Shown: positions 6,512-15,709, counted from the stretch's first letter. The stretch: DNA of 64,000 bases from SIG603 sp964370635 (GCA_964370635.1 CAYJJU010000006.1:52645-116644); one strand, 5' to 3'. A program made the numbers and translations. Notes: generated by a model from the letters alone, not told the origin.

Positions 6512-9484
6512 ATGAGCAGTATTAACTCCTCATCATACTACAGCGCTAGCACAGGTACCAGTGGAATATCGGGTCTTATGTCCGGAATGGACACCGATGC
6601 ACTAGTAGAACAAATGCTTTCTGCTACACAGACTAAAATTGACAGGGCGGAAGCCGAACAATTGCAAACAGAATGGAAACAGGAACTTTATCGTGAAGTA
6701 ATTGACGAAATTAATGGTTTTTATAATAAGTATTTCGACACCTCTTACGGTTCAACACTAAAAACTAACTTCGCAACAACAGATTTCTTTAACAGCATGA
6801 TATCTTCTGTCACAAGTGGAAACGCCGTTAAAGTGTCGGGCACATCTACAGATGCACTTTCAGGCGATCTTAAAATTGCTGTTACCGGGCTTGCTAGTGC
6901 GGCAAGTCTGATATCTAAAGAGAAATTAAGCGGTGATCAAACAATAGTCGGAAACTCTACACTTGATAATGGCACAGAAATTTTTTCTGCCGCCAATCTC
7001 TCAAAGAATTTTGAAGAAACTGTCAGCTTAAAAGTTGGTTCAAAAACGGTCGATGTAAACTTAAACCACGTGACTAATGAAGACGAACTTGCAAAGGCTT
7101 TTAACGACGCCTTTAAATCAGCAGGTGTAAGCGGTGCAAGCGCCGAAATATATGAAGGAAAACTAAGAATAGTTTCAGACTCTTCTACCTCTGTAAGCGT
7201 TGATACTGCAAATTCGACCGCAAAAGGTCTTGCGCTTACAGGTTTTTCAGACGCGTCGGTTTCTGATGTGACTAACACAGCTGGTGCTGTAGTCGGAAAA
7301 TCATTGCAAGGCACAGACGCAGACTTTAATGCAGGTATTTCTTTTGATATCACTTTTGACGGTGTAACAAAAACTATTGATTTAAGCGACGTACAGGGCA
7401 GTACTTCAATAGATGGTTATACAATTTCTGAAACAGATGTGCTTACAGCACTTCAAGACAAAATTTCTAAGGCCTTTGGCTCTGCTGTTGAGGTTTCTTA
7501 TGATACAGAAAATAAAAACCTTGTTTTTGGAATAGGTCTAAAAAACGATGATGGCACGACTCAAGCAGGCCATGAACTTATAATCACAGGCTCAGACAGC
7601 TCTGTTTTGGGTATAAAACCAGGTAGCACATCTACGTTTAACACAAGTCAAACTTTAAGCGAAATTGGTGCTGGCGATAAATTTGAATTTACAATAAACG
7701 GTGTAGATTTTAGTTTTGACGGCGACACTTCGGTGGCTTCAATGATAGACACAGTAAATAGAAGCTCTGCAGGCGTTACAATGAATTACTCCACCCTATC
7801 CGACACCATGAGCATCACCGCAAATAATACGGGCTCAAGCTTTGGAATAGACATGAAGCAAACATCGGGTAATATTTTATCTGAACTTTTCGGAGATTCT
7901 GTAATCTCTGGCCCGTCTTCTATCACAAGCGAATACTTAACAACCAATACAGTAAGCGCTTCAAACGGCGGACTAAGTGATTCGTATGAAACAACAGCAG
8001 CCACTCTTTCTATGCAGGTAAACGGAGAAACCAAAACTTTCACCCTTGCCGCAAAAGAGGGCGATGCGACATATTCTGCCGCAGAAATTAAAACTGCTTT
8101 TAACGCATGGCTTACAGAAGAGTTTGAGGGAAATATTACATACAATACCACAAGCGGTAACCTAGATGTTAAAGAGGGTTATTTGGTTGAATTTAATAAA
8201 ACTTCTGTCAACACCACAAGCGGTTCGGCAGTTGCAGAGGCACAAAAAACCGATTTAGCACTTGCAATGGGCTTTAACTTTACCGCAAGTTCAAATATAG
8301 CTACAGAAGACACAAAACTTTCAGACGTTTACGGTATAGATGTCTCGGCCTTTAAGACAGCTAGCGGTACCGCAACAGGCGACACCACACTTTCTCAAAT
8401 TACAGGCATGACAGGCCAAATCGTTACAGACCCTAATACAAATCCACCGAGCGTTACCACTTATGACGGCTTTATAGCATCATTCTCAGGCGGTAGGCTT
8501 GTTCTAAGCGCAAGCGGTGAGGTTATGTTCCACCCTGCCCCTCCTATGGATGGACTTTTCGGAAATTCTAATATACAACTAGGCTCAGGCGAGGGTGCCG
8601 GCTCTTTGGTTGCAGGTAGCGTGACACAGGGGCAAGATGCCAAGGTGACTATAAACGGAGTAGAAACAACAAGAAGCAGTAACTCCTTTGAAATTGACGG
8701 CGTTTCAATGCAACTTACATCTTTAAGCGAAAAAGACGATGCCGGAAATTATATTGAAACCACAATTTCAACCGTGAGAGACGACGATGCAATTGTAGAC
8801 GCTTTCAAGGGTTTTGTAGAAGATTACAATAAAATGATAGAAGTTTTAAACGGCTACGTTTCCGAAGATGCCGATTATAAAGACTACCCACCTCTAACAG
8901 ATGCTCAAAAAGAAGAAATGACAGACAGAGAAATTGAGCTTTGGGAAGAGAAAACAAAAGTTGGACTATTAAGAAACGACAGCACAATAAATACCTTCTT
9001 AAGCCAGCTAAGGTCTGCAATTTACACCAAACCTGAAGATTCAAGCCTTGCGCTTTACCAAATTGGCATTGAAACCACATCTTTCTTTGACGATGAAGAT
9101 GTAGCCGGTTCTTTGACTATCGATGAAGACGCACTAAGACAGGCCCTTTCAAGTGACCCTACAAGCGTCATGACTTTGTTCACTTCTTCTAGCGATGGAC
9201 TTGCGGCTCAATTTGAAGAAATATTTGAAAGCACAGCAAACACAAGTTCGGCCGACCCCGGAACACTGGTAGCTTTAGCAGGTGTCGAAGGCAAGGCAAC
9301 TGAAGAAAACAATGATTTAAGTAGCAGACTTGATACCATTGAAAGCACAATTGAAAACCTAAAATATAGATACGAGCAAGAAAGCGCAAGGTATTGGGCA
9401 AGTTTTACCGCTATGGAAACCGCACTTTCAAACTATAACACCGACTTAGGATATTTAACACAACAATTCGGTTCATCGTATTAA
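6512..9484 (+). CDS. fliD: Flagellar filament cap protein FliD (unusually long)
   Basis: FliD caps the growing filament and folds incoming flagellin. The N-terminal D0 region (GISGLMSGMDTDALVEQMLS) and the C-terminal helix (IENLKYRYEQESARYWASFT) are typical. The 990 residues are far longer than the usual 450-700. The extra length is Ser/Thr/Asp-rich and contains several flagellin-hook-type beta segments, for example around residues 215-245 and 390-420. These probably form added surface-exposed domains. A CGGAGGA site precedes the ATG. It follows the coiled-coil gene and precedes fliS. I see no frameshift. Confidence 0.93.
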   Translation: MSSINSSSYYSASTGTSGISGLMSGMDTDALVEQMLSATQTKIDRAEAEQLQTEWKQELYREVIDEINGFYNKYFDTSYGSTLKTNFATTDFFNSMISSVTSGNAVKVSGTSTDALSGDLKIAVTGLASAASLISKEKLSGDQTIVGNSTLDNGTEIFSAANLSKNFEETVSLKVGSKTVDVNLNHVTNEDELAKAFNDAFKSAGVSGASAEIYEGKLRIVSDSSTSVSVDTANSTAKGLALTGFSDASVSDVTNTAGAVVGKSLQGTDADFNAGISFDITFDGVTKTIDLSDVQGSTSIDGYTISETDVLTALQDKISKAFGSAVEVSYDTENKNLVFGIGLKNDDGTTQAGHELIITGSDSSVLGIKPGSTSTFNTSQTLSEIGAGDKFEFTINGVDFSFDGDTSVASMIDTVNRSSAGVTMNYSTLSDTMSITANNTGSSFGIDMKQTSGNILSELFGDSVISGPSSITSEYLTTNTVSASNGGLSDSYETTAATLSMQVNGETKTFTLAAKEGDATYSAAEIKTAFNAWLTEEFEGNITYNTTSGNLDVKEGYLVEFNKTSVNTTSGSAVAEAQKTDLALAMGFNFTASSNIATEDTKLSDVYGIDVSAFKTASGTATGDTTLSQITGMTGQIVTDPNTNPPSVTTYDGFIASFSGGRLVLSASGEVMFHPAPPMDGLFGNSNIQLGSGEGAGSLVAGSVTQGQDAKVTINGVETTRSSNSFEIDGVSMQLTSLSEKDDAGNYIETTISTVRDDDAIVDAFKGFVEDYNKMIEVLNGYVSEDADYKDYPPLTDAQKEEMTDREIELWEEKTKVGLLRNDSTINTFLSQLRSAIYTKPEDSSLALYQIGIETTSFFDDEDVAGSLTIDEDALRQALSSDPTSVMTLFTSSSDGLAAQFEEIFESTANTSSADPGTLVALAGVEGKATEENNDLSSRLDTIESTIENLKYRYEQESARYWASFTAMETALSNYNTDLGYLTQQFGSSY

Positions 9485-9506
9485 ATAAAGATTTGAGGAA
9501 TTAATT

Positions 9507-9893
9507 ATGAGAAACAATCCATATCAAGCATACAAACAACAATCAATCATGACTATGACCCCTGCCGACATGCTCACTGCGCTTTATGACGGTCTTTTAA
9601 AGCAGTTTACACTTGCAATAAAGGCTATTGAAGAAAAAGATTATAGCACTGCTAACACTACCTTGCAAAAAGGTCAAAAGATTTTAAGACATTTGCAAAC
9701 TACTTTAGACGACTCTATAGCTATTTCTAAAGATTTAAATTCACTTTATGATTATTTCATATATGTTTCAATTCAATCTAACATGAAAAAAGAAGTTGGC
9801 GAGCTGTCTGCTGTGATTAATATGATAGAAGAACTTAGAAACACTTATATCCAAGCAGATAAAAAACTTAGAAGCGGTGAAAAAGTAGGCTAA
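9507..9893 (+). CDS. fliS: Flagellin export chaperone FliS
   Basis: FliS binds the C-terminus of flagellin, blocks premature polymerisation and guides it to the export gate. The 128 residues start with the conserved NPYQAYKQQSIMTMTPADML segment, followed by LYDGLLKQFTLAI, and are fully helical as expected. A TTGAGGA site lies upstream of the ATG. It comes straight after fliD. The flagellin gene itself is not in this window. Confidence 0.95.
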   Translation: MRNNPYQAYKQQSIMTMTPADMLTALYDGLLKQFTLAIKAIEEKDYSTANTTLQKGQKILRHLQTTLDDSIAISKDLNSLYDYFIYVSIQSNMKKEVGELSAVINMIEELRNTYIQADKKLRSGEKVG

Positions 9894-9900
9894 TTTTAAC

Positions 9901-9929
9901 TTGATTATTCCTTTATACTGTGTTATTAT
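9901..9929 (+). promoter_or_regulatory. Possible internal sigma-A promoter for flgB-flgC
   Basis: TTGATT (9901-9906), a 17-bp spacer and TATTAT (9924-9929) lie in the 76-bp gap between fliS and flgB. No terminator is visible in that gap. flgBC could therefore have both read-through and its own early promoter, which would fit their role in early rod assembly. Confidence 0.45.
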
Positions 9930-9969
9930 ACTATTAATAATATTATTTTACAGAAAAGGAGATTTACAT

Positions 9970-10323
9970 ATGTTTTTTAATTCTACAAATTTTAAAACTA
10001 TAGAAGCCGGTGTAAACATCGCATGGCTTGAGCAGCAAATCCACTCTCAAAACATTGCAAACATAGAAACACCTGATTATAAGGCAAAACAACTAGTTTT
10101 TGACGATGTTCTAAATGAGGCTATGAGCGCTGGAAACGGCGGTAATATTAGTGTCAGCGTAATAGAAGATCCTAGCAGTGTTCTTCAAGATGGAAATAAT
10201 GTAAATCTTGAAAAAGAAAATATAGAGCTTTATAAGTCTTATGCCCAGTACAGCATGTTACTTGACAAAGCAATGGGACAATTTAACAATATTACTACTG
10301 TTTTAAACAGTAATATGAGTTAA
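9970..10323 (+). CDS. flgB: Flagellar basal-body rod protein FlgB
   Basis: FlgB is a proximal rod subunit. The ATG at 9970 follows AAAGGAGA by 7 bp; an upstream in-frame start at 9901 lies over the promoter and lacks a site. The 117 residues include the conserved rod motif SQNIANIETPDYKAKQLVFD and a C-terminal helix typical of FlgB. In most Firmicutes flgB leads the flgB-flgC-fliE-fliF operon; here it follows fliS. Confidence 0.93.
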   Translation: MFFNSTNFKTIEAGVNIAWLEQQIHSQNIANIETPDYKAKQLVFDDVLNEAMSAGNGGNISVSVIEDPSSVLQDGNNVNLEKENIELYKSYAQYSMLLDKAMGQFNNITTVLNSNMS

Positions 10324-10339
10324 GGTAAAGGAGTATATT

Positions 10340-10759
10340 ATGGCATTTTTATCTTCACTTGACATTGTAGGCTCGGCACTTACCGCAGAGCGCTATCGTT
10401 CAGATGTTATAACTCAAAATATTGCAAATGCATCTACCACTCAGACAGAAGACGGCGGCCCTTATCAAAGAAAACAAGTTGTTTTTTCTGAAAGAGAGCT
10501 AACATTTTCTGAAACCCTCTCAAATGTGCAAGGTGGTGTAGAGATTTCTGAAGTTGTTGAAAACGATAGAGATTTCAAAATGGTTTACGACCCAACTCAC
10601 CCCCAAGCAGACGAGGACGGCTATGTTGCCTATCCAAATGTCGACACCACAGAAGAAATGATTGACTTAATGGCGGCAAGTAATGCCTATGATGCAAATT
10701 TAACCGTCTTAAGCGTTGTTAAAGAAATGATTAACAAAACTTTAGACATGAAAAGTTAA
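10340..10759 (+). CDS. flgC: Flagellar basal-body rod protein FlgC
   Basis: FlgC is a second proximal rod subunit. The 139 residues show the N-terminal rod signature (YRSDVITQNIANASTTQTED). They also have the family's YDPTHPQADEDGYVAYPNV segment and a C-terminal helix (MIDLMAASNAYDANLTVLS). A TAAAGGAG site precedes the ATG and the gene is 16 bp from flgB. It is the last flagellar gene before a strong terminator. Confidence 0.96.
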   Translation: MAFLSSLDIVGSALTAERYRSDVITQNIANASTTQTEDGGPYQRKQVVFSERELTFSETLSNVQGGVEISEVVENDRDFKMVYDPTHPQADEDGYVAYPNVDTTEEMIDLMAASNAYDANLTVLSVVKEMINKTLDMKS

Positions 10760-10764
10760 TTTAA

Positions 10765-10792
10765 GGGAGGGTTTTATGCCCTCCCCTTTTTT
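10765..10792 (+). terminator. Rho-independent terminator of the flagellar operon
   Basis: GGGAGGG (10765-10771) pairs with CCCTCCC (10779-10785) around a 7-nt loop and is followed by a T-rich tract. It directly follows flgC and ends the flgM-flgC operon. Confidence 0.92.
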
Positions 10793-10815
10793 ATATTGAA
10801 AAGTGAGGGGAATTT

Positions 10816-11271
10816 ATGGCGCGACAGGCAAAACAAATTCATGCATATTTATATAGGGAAAAAGATGGAAATTATGAATATGCGATTTTCCAAAGGGCGG
10901 ATATGGAATTTTGCTTTCAAGGAGTGTCCGGCGGTGTGGAAGGCAATGAAAGTATAGAAGAAGCTGCCAGACGAGAAATTTTTGAAGAAGCAGGAATAAA
11001 AGAAAAACTCCCGCTTTACATCTTAGAAAGCGTGAGTTTTTTACCAGACAATATTTTTTCAGAGAAGACAAGAAAGTTATGGGGCAAAAACATAGTAGTA
11101 ATACCAATGTATTTTTTTGCCATGCCATTTGACGGCGATATTATTTTATCAAACGAACACAAAACCGTAAAATGGCTGGAATATGAAAAAGCTTACGATT
11201 TAGTTTTTTATACCGACCAAAAAGTAGCTCTTTATGAACTTAATGAAAAGCTACTTCGTGGTATTATTTGA
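10816..11271 (+). CDS. Nudix hydrolase
   Basis: A 151-residue Nudix hydrolase, a family that cleaves nucleoside diphosphates linked to another moiety. The complete Nudix box GX5EX7REUXEEXGU is present at residues 39-61 (REIFEEAG core with the upstream GGVEGNE). The overall fold resembles NudB-type dihydroneopterin-triphosphate or house-cleaning dNTP pyrophosphatases, but the substrate cannot be read from sequence. The ATG follows GTGAGGGG. It stands alone between two terminators. Confidence 0.88.
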   Translation: MARQAKQIHAYLYREKDGNYEYAIFQRADMEFCFQGVSGGVEGNESIEEAARREIFEEAGIKEKLPLYILESVSFLPDNIFSEKTRKLWGKNIVVIPMYFFAMPFDGDIILSNEHKTVKWLEYEKAYDLVFYTDQKVALYELNEKLLRGII

Positions 11272-11280
11272 CTTTGAAAA

Positions 11281-11316
11281 TAATGCAGGGTACGATTTCG
11301 ACCGTACCCTGCATTA
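11281..11316. terminator. Bidirectional terminator hairpin
   Basis: A perfect 14-bp stem (TAATGCAGGGTACG with its complement) and an 8-nt loop lie between the convergent Nudix gene and the minus-strand gene at 11339. T-rich sequence is better on the minus-strand side. Confidence 0.75.
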
Positions 11317-11338
11317 TATTACTAGTTTACAAAAGTTC

Positions 11339-12067
11339 TCATTTAAACACTGTATTATTCTCTAAATTATATTTCCATAAAAATTTACCAAGAGCATATC
11401 TGTCGTCTTGTGAAATATTTGTTATATCGCAAGAATACCACGCCTTTGCTCCAAAATAAAATGGTTCAATTATCTCAAATTCTATAGAGATCTTCGGAAG
11501 AGCGCCTGCTAAATCCGCAGCGAACTTCATTCCCTTTTGAAACCTTGCTCTTTCCTCTATAAAAGTCTTGTTGCCTACCGATTTTTTAACCTTTTTTTCT
11601 ATACTTTCAGTTAAATTTGAATTAATGTTATCGTTTATTTGAAAATGAAGCCTATGCGGTGTAAGCTCTGTTATGATTGCATCCATTGGCTTTTTTTTCT
11701 TATTATTAAACATAGAAAAAAGTTTGTTTTTATTATCTGTATCAATCTGATGCATTTGCATGGGAAAATTCAGCTCTCCACAATAACAAAGCTCAGACCC
11801 CGGAAGAAGCACGTCGCTTACCGATACTATATTCATAAAATGCTTATCCGATAGATAAACCCCGCCTGTAAAGCTGTGAATTTTTTTGCCTTTATGAAGC
11901 CTTACTATCTCCATTTTAGTTCCCATTGGATAAAGCGGAACAAAACTGCTGGTAAATGAAACCGCATGTTTTTCAATTTCTATTGAAGCTTTACCAAAAG
12001 CTAAAATTTTGCCGTCTACAAGCTTTAAGTAGGCATCAAAATTATTATGATATGTTTGTGCAAGCAT
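11339..12067 (-). CDS. Uncharacterised protein, possibly PilZ-like at its C-terminus
   Basis: I do not recognise this 242-residue protein with confidence. It looks like two soluble beta-rich parts. Its end (CDITNISQDDRYALGKFLWK) resembles the closing helix of PilZ domains, which bind c-di-GMP in flagellar brakes. The key PilZ c-di-GMP residues (RxxxR and D/NxSxxG) are not visible. If it is PilZ-like it may be a non-binding form. A GAGAGG site precedes the ATG. It sits 15 bp behind a small membrane-protein gene and is the last gene of the run from tRNA-Gly. Confidence 0.5.
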   Translation of the reverse strand: MLAQTYHNNFDAYLKLVDGKILAFGKASIEIEKHAVSFTSSFVPLYPMGTKMEIVRLHKGKKIHSFTGGVYLSDKHFMNIVSVSDVLLPGSELCYCGELNFPMQMHQIDTDNKNKLFSMFNNKKKKPMDAIITELTPHRLHFQINDNINSNLTESIEKKVKKSVGNKTFIEERARFQKGMKFAADLAGALPKISIEFEIIEPFYFGAKAWYSCDITNISQDDRYALGKFLWKYNLENNTVFK

Positions 12068-12081
12068 AAATACCTCTCAAA

Positions 12082-12309
12082 TTATTCTTCTAAATCTGAA
12101 TCGTCAAATACTTTTGACAGCTGTTTGTAAGATTTTCTCCATTTAAGATACATGGTAAATTTCATTGCTGCCATAATTATTATTGCCGCGGCAATAAAAG
12201 CCACTGCAAGCTGACTATATGACAAAATCGCCAGAACCATACCGGCAAGTAGTAAAATTGCCGAAAATATAAGTAAAATAAACGTAATTCTCTTTTTTAA
12301 ATTATCCAT
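12082..12309 (-). CDS. Small two-helix membrane protein
   Basis: A 75-residue protein with two predicted membrane helices (ITFILLIFSAILLLAGMVLA and AVAFIAAAIIIMAAMKF), a basic N-terminus and a charged tail. The ATG is well supported by GGAGGG 6-7 bp upstream. It lies 15 bp after rsmA and before the 11339 gene, so it is probably co-transcribed. I recognise no family. Confidence 0.7.
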   Translation of the reverse strand: MDNLKKRITFILLIFSAILLLAGMVLAILSYSQLAVAFIAAAIIIMAAMKFTMYLKWRKSYKQLSKVFDDSDLEE

Positions 12310-12323
12310 AATTACCCTCCGAT

Positions 12324-13184
12324 TTATCTATTTTTAAGTAATTCATTGCTTAAATCACAAAACTGTTCAAGGCTTAACTCTTCTGCCCTTACAGTTTGCT
12401 TAATATTTAGGCTCTCAAGTGCCGAAAATAGCACAGGTTTTGCAATGCCTCCCACCGACGACACCGAATTCACTAAGGTTTTCCGCCTTTGTGAAAATGC
12501 AGATTTAATTATTTTAAACATGAATTTTTCATCAACTATATCTACAGGGGGCGTGTCGTACACATCAAGTTTTATAACGGCCGAGTCAACATTTGGCGAG
12601 GGCATAAAGCTTCCCCTGCTTACTTTAAAAAGAATTTGCGGATTGCTATAATAACTTACCGCAAGGCTTACGGCACCACATTCACGACTTCCGGGAGCTG
12701 CACAAAGCCTGTCCGCAGCTTCCTTTTGAACCATAACAATGATAGATTTTATCGAAAGTTTTTCTTCTAAAAGCTTCATTATTACAGGAGATGTAATATA
12801 ATACGGCAAATTTGCGCATACAACTACATCCATGCCGGCAAATTCCTCGGCAATTAGTTTGTTTAAGTCTACCTTAAGCACATCGTCGTTTATTATTTTT
12901 ATATTATCAAACTCACTTAAAGTTTCATCGAGTATGGGCAGTAACTTTTTATCAAGCTCTATCGCCACAACTTTTTTCGCCAATTTTGCAAGCTCATATG
13001 TCAAAACTCCAACACCCGTGCCTATTTCAATGACTCCTACATTCTCCGAAAACACGGCTTCCTCTGCCATTTTAGGACAAATGCTTTTATTAATAAGAAA
13101 ATTTTGTCCAAGCGATTTAGAAAAATTTACCCCGTTTTTTGACATTACTTCTTTTATGTATGATATATCTGTAAGCTTACTCAA
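12324..13184 (-). CDS. rsmA: 16S rRNA dimethyladenosine transferase RsmA (KsgA)
   Basis: RsmA dimethylates two adjacent adenosines near the 3' end of 16S rRNA, using SAM, late in 30S assembly. The 286 residues contain the family opener (NFSKSLGQNFLINKSICPKM), the SAM motif (VIEIGTGVGVLT) and the catalytic NLPYYITSP motif. The start is a TTG at 13184; AAGGGG overlapping the previous stop serves as ribosome-binding site, implying coupling. In B. subtilis ksgA neighbours rnmV; here a RNase M5-like gene lies elsewhere (31041). Confidence 0.96.
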   Translation of the reverse strand: MSKLTDISYIKEVMSKNGVNFSKSLGQNFLINKSICPKMAEEAVFSENVGVIEIGTGVGVLTYELAKLAKKVVAIELDKKLLPILDETLSEFDNIKIINDDVLKVDLNKLIAEEFAGMDVVVCANLPYYITSPVIMKLLEEKLSIKSIIVMVQKEAADRLCAAPGSRECGAVSLAVSYYSNPQILFKVSRGSFMPSPNVDSAVIKLDVYDTPPVDIVDEKFMFKIIKSAFSQRRKTLVNSVSSVGGIAKPVLFSALESLNIKQTVRAEELSLEQFCDLSNELLKNR

Positions 13185-13187
13185 AAC

Positions 13188-15284
13188 CTACCCCTTTTCT
13201 ACTTCATAAATTTTTATACTTTCATTATTATATACTGTTTCATATAAATCGTCAAATGCTTCTTCATCTACAGTGTAAGAATTTCTTTCGTAATCGCTGA
13301 TTATTATAAAATCAATTTGATATTCTTCCAGTAAATCCTCACTATTTTCGGGGTCTGAATAAATTTTTTCTACGTCTGTCTGTTGTTCAAAATAATCTAG
13401 CCCATGAAAAAACAGATAAATATCAGAGCCACAGACTATATTTCTTCCTGAAATTGCCGCAACTGCATTATTGTGCCTGGTATTTGTCAAAATTACCGCA
13501 TCTGCCTCTGTATTGTTTTCTATAAATTCCACATAATCAAGCTGAGATTTTTCAAACACAACATATTCCGATACAAATTCACGGCCTATCGTGAGTATTC
13601 CGGAGATAGTCCCGACAAATACGAATACAGAAACTACGGCGACTACTGCGCCCCTGCGCCTTATCCGTAAAGCCATATCGACTACAAAATTAACAACTAC
13701 AGCGCATAAAAATGCAAAGGCAGGATATAAAAGTTTATTATTATCATAGGTATTAGGCTGGAAAACTACGAGCTCGCTTACTATCCAAATTAAAATAACT
13801 GGCGATAAAAAAATTACAAGCCTGTCCTTTAAATAAAAAATTGCCGGTATGATTAAAAGCGCTACTATGCCCAAATTTTTAATGTAAAACCATAAATAAT
13901 TATCGACAATATTCGCCCAGTTAAAATACCCTCTTACAAAACTTTCTCCCTGTGCCTGAGAAAAAGTCCAAAATATGAGCTGTCCTAAAGATAATACTAC
14001 CGCAAGGCTTACAAAAATTAGCCACGGCTTTATTTTATAAAAATTATTGTCACGAATTATTTTCACTAGCATAAATACTCCCAAAAACACAAACAGGAGT
14101 AAAAAAACCACTGCAATTTGCAAAAACAGCTCGCTTCCCCTTGTCTGATTATTGGTAAATCCCTGAAGTATGAGCATAAATACGGGAATTGCTATAAATG
14201 ATATGCGAATGCATCTTGCAAGCAAGGCTTCTTTTTTTAGTATTAAAACAAGCCTTGTAAAAAGCCATGCGACCGAGAAAAAGACCATGACTAAGAATGA
14301 ATGCGTGTGTATCATTACAAGGCTTGCCGTGAGCACGGCGCTTACTGCAAAATAAATAATTTTATTTTCTTTTACCGCCTTATATAACAGGTAAAGCGTG
14401 GGAAATAGCACCGCAAATCCGAATAAAGTCGTGCGCTGTGGAAGCAATAGGTCGACAATCGGAGTCACCCATCTAATGTTCTCACCCACATAATTTGTTG
14501 GAGTGGTGTAATAATTTGTAAAAATATCGAAAAAATTACCCTCGCTCCCCCATGCGCCATTTAAAAAATAAACGATGCCAAAGCCACCGAAAAGAAAAAA
14601 CAGGCAGGTGGTAATAGAAGATTTAAATTTAGAATTTAAAAATTTTTCAAAGAGTATATAAAAACCAAGCATCGATTGCATTCCTGCAAATAACATCGGG
14701 AGTATATAAGAAAAACGAAGTGATGCCCCAAAAATATAGAGCGATGAAGAAATACTGTCTGATAAAAACGGATAGCTAAGTAAATTCCCCGGCAAAATTG
14801 AGTACTCAGGAGGAAAAACACCTTGATTTGCAATGCTGGTTATAAAGCCTAAATGCATACTCATATCGCCAAAAGTAGACTGAGAGGAATAAAGCTGTCC
14901 ATCCGTTATAAAAACGCTATTAAAAATTAATAGCACAAAGCAAGCAAATACTAAAAATATGGGATATAAATAAAAAATTTCCTTACTTTGTGGTGACTTT
15001 AAACGTTTAATATTGTCTTTAGATTTTATAAAAACTAAGGTCGAAACTGCCACACAGAGTGCTAGCGCAAGCAGGTTAGAAAGCAAATTAAATCCTATAA
15101 AAAAGGAAAATAAAACAGGAGTCCACATGAGAAGGACGGTGCCAAAAAGGCTTGAAAATAATATCTTTTTTAAACTTGAAAATTTTTTAAATATAGAAAA
15201 CGCTATAACGGTGCCACAAGCCTGAAAAGACAAAAAGAATAGCACGGCACAGATATTCCCTAAAAGACTTCCTTGTATAGCCAT
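13188..15284 (-). CDS. Large polytopic membrane protein, GT-C glycosyltransferase-like
   Basis: A 698-residue protein with well over ten hydrophobic segments. It ends in a soluble C-terminal domain (about the last 130 residues, including TNTRHNNAVAAISGRNIVCG and FIIISDYERNSYTV). This layout resembles GT-C glycosyltransferase-like or DUF6541-type proteins, which use lipid-linked sugars at the outer face of the membrane. I cannot name a donor or acceptor. The ATG at 15284 follows AAGGGG by 8 bp; an upstream TTG at 15320 lacks a site. It lies 5 bp after the previous gene and directly before rsmA. Confidence 0.65.
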   Translation of the reverse strand: MAIQGSLLGNICAVLFFLSFQACGTVIAFSIFKKFSSLKKILFSSLFGTVLLMWTPVLFSFFIGFNLLSNLLALALCVAVSTLVFIKSKDNIKRLKSPQSKEIFYLYPIFLVFACFVLLIFNSVFITDGQLYSSQSTFGDMSMHLGFITSIANQGVFPPEYSILPGNLLSYPFLSDSISSSLYIFGASLRFSYILPMLFAGMQSMLGFYILFEKFLNSKFKSSITTCLFFLFGGFGIVYFLNGAWGSEGNFFDIFTNYYTTPTNYVGENIRWVTPIVDLLLPQRTTLFGFAVLFPTLYLLYKAVKENKIIYFAVSAVLTASLVMIHTHSFLVMVFFSVAWLFTRLVLILKKEALLARCIRISFIAIPVFMLILQGFTNNQTRGSELFLQIAVVFLLLFVFLGVFMLVKIIRDNNFYKIKPWLIFVSLAVVLSLGQLIFWTFSQAQGESFVRGYFNWANIVDNYLWFYIKNLGIVALLIIPAIFYLKDRLVIFLSPVILIWIVSELVVFQPNTYDNNKLLYPAFAFLCAVVVNFVVDMALRIRRRGAVVAVVSVFVFVGTISGILTIGREFVSEYVVFEKSQLDYVEFIENNTEADAVILTNTRHNNAVAAISGRNIVCGSDIYLFFHGLDYFEQQTDVEKIYSDPENSEDLLEEYQIDFIIISDYERNSYTVDEEAFDDLYETVYNNESIKIYEVEKG

Positions 15285-15288
15285 AAAA

Positions 15289-15654
15289 TTACCCCTTAAA
15301 TATTTTAAATTTGCCTGCAAGCGGTAAAACCTTTACCCTCTCTTTTGTCGTGTTTATAATTCCATCGACTAAAAATGTGGCAATTAATATATAGTAAAAA
15401 GCAAAAAAAACATTTAGCACCACTAAAACTCCCGTAAATAAAGAAGATGCTAAAATAAACCTTAAAAAAACTTGAACCACAATTCCAATAACTAAAAAAA
15501 CAAACAGACATATGCCCTGATTTAAACTAAACTTGACAAATCTTGAATTTCGCTTTACAATCAGTGGAATAATAAATAAAAACGGAATATAAGAAAGTAC
15601 TGCAAAAATCCTGTTATTTTTAATATCGTCAATTTCAAACTTATTATTATCCAT
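15289..15654 (-). CDS. Small multi-helix membrane protein (DUF4870/Tic20-like)
   Basis: A 121-residue protein with about three or four membrane segments (AVLSYIPFLFIIPLIVKRNS, then GICLFVFLVIGIVVQVFL). This pattern resembles DUF4870/Tic20-like proteins, whose function is unknown in bacteria. The ATG at 15654 has GGAG 6 bp upstream. An in-frame ATG at 15666 is the one containing that GGAG and is less likely. It is immediately downstream of the tRNA-Gly terminator. Confidence 0.6.
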   Translation of the reverse strand: MDNNKFEIDDIKNNRIFAVLSYIPFLFIIPLIVKRNSRFVKFSLNQGICLFVFLVIGIVVQVFLRFILASSLFTGVLVVLNVFFAFYYILIATFLVDGIINTTKERVKVLPLAGKFKIFKG

Positions 15655-15666
15655 GTAAAACTCCAT

Positions 15667-15702
15667 AAAAAAATTCTCAACTGCACTTTGATACAGTTGA
15701 GA
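15667..15702 (-). terminator. Terminator downstream of tRNA-Gly
   Basis: On the minus strand a 9-bp stem (TCTCAACTG with CAGTTGAGA, 10-nt loop) is followed by ATTTTTTT. It lies just after the tRNA and 13 bp before the start of the next gene. Confidence 0.85.
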
Positions 15703-15709
15703 GAATAAT

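Noticed and set aside
7786..8151. Long reading frame on the opposite strand within fliD
   Set aside because: It is a shadow of the repetitive Ser/Thr codon usage of fliD and has no ribosome-binding site.
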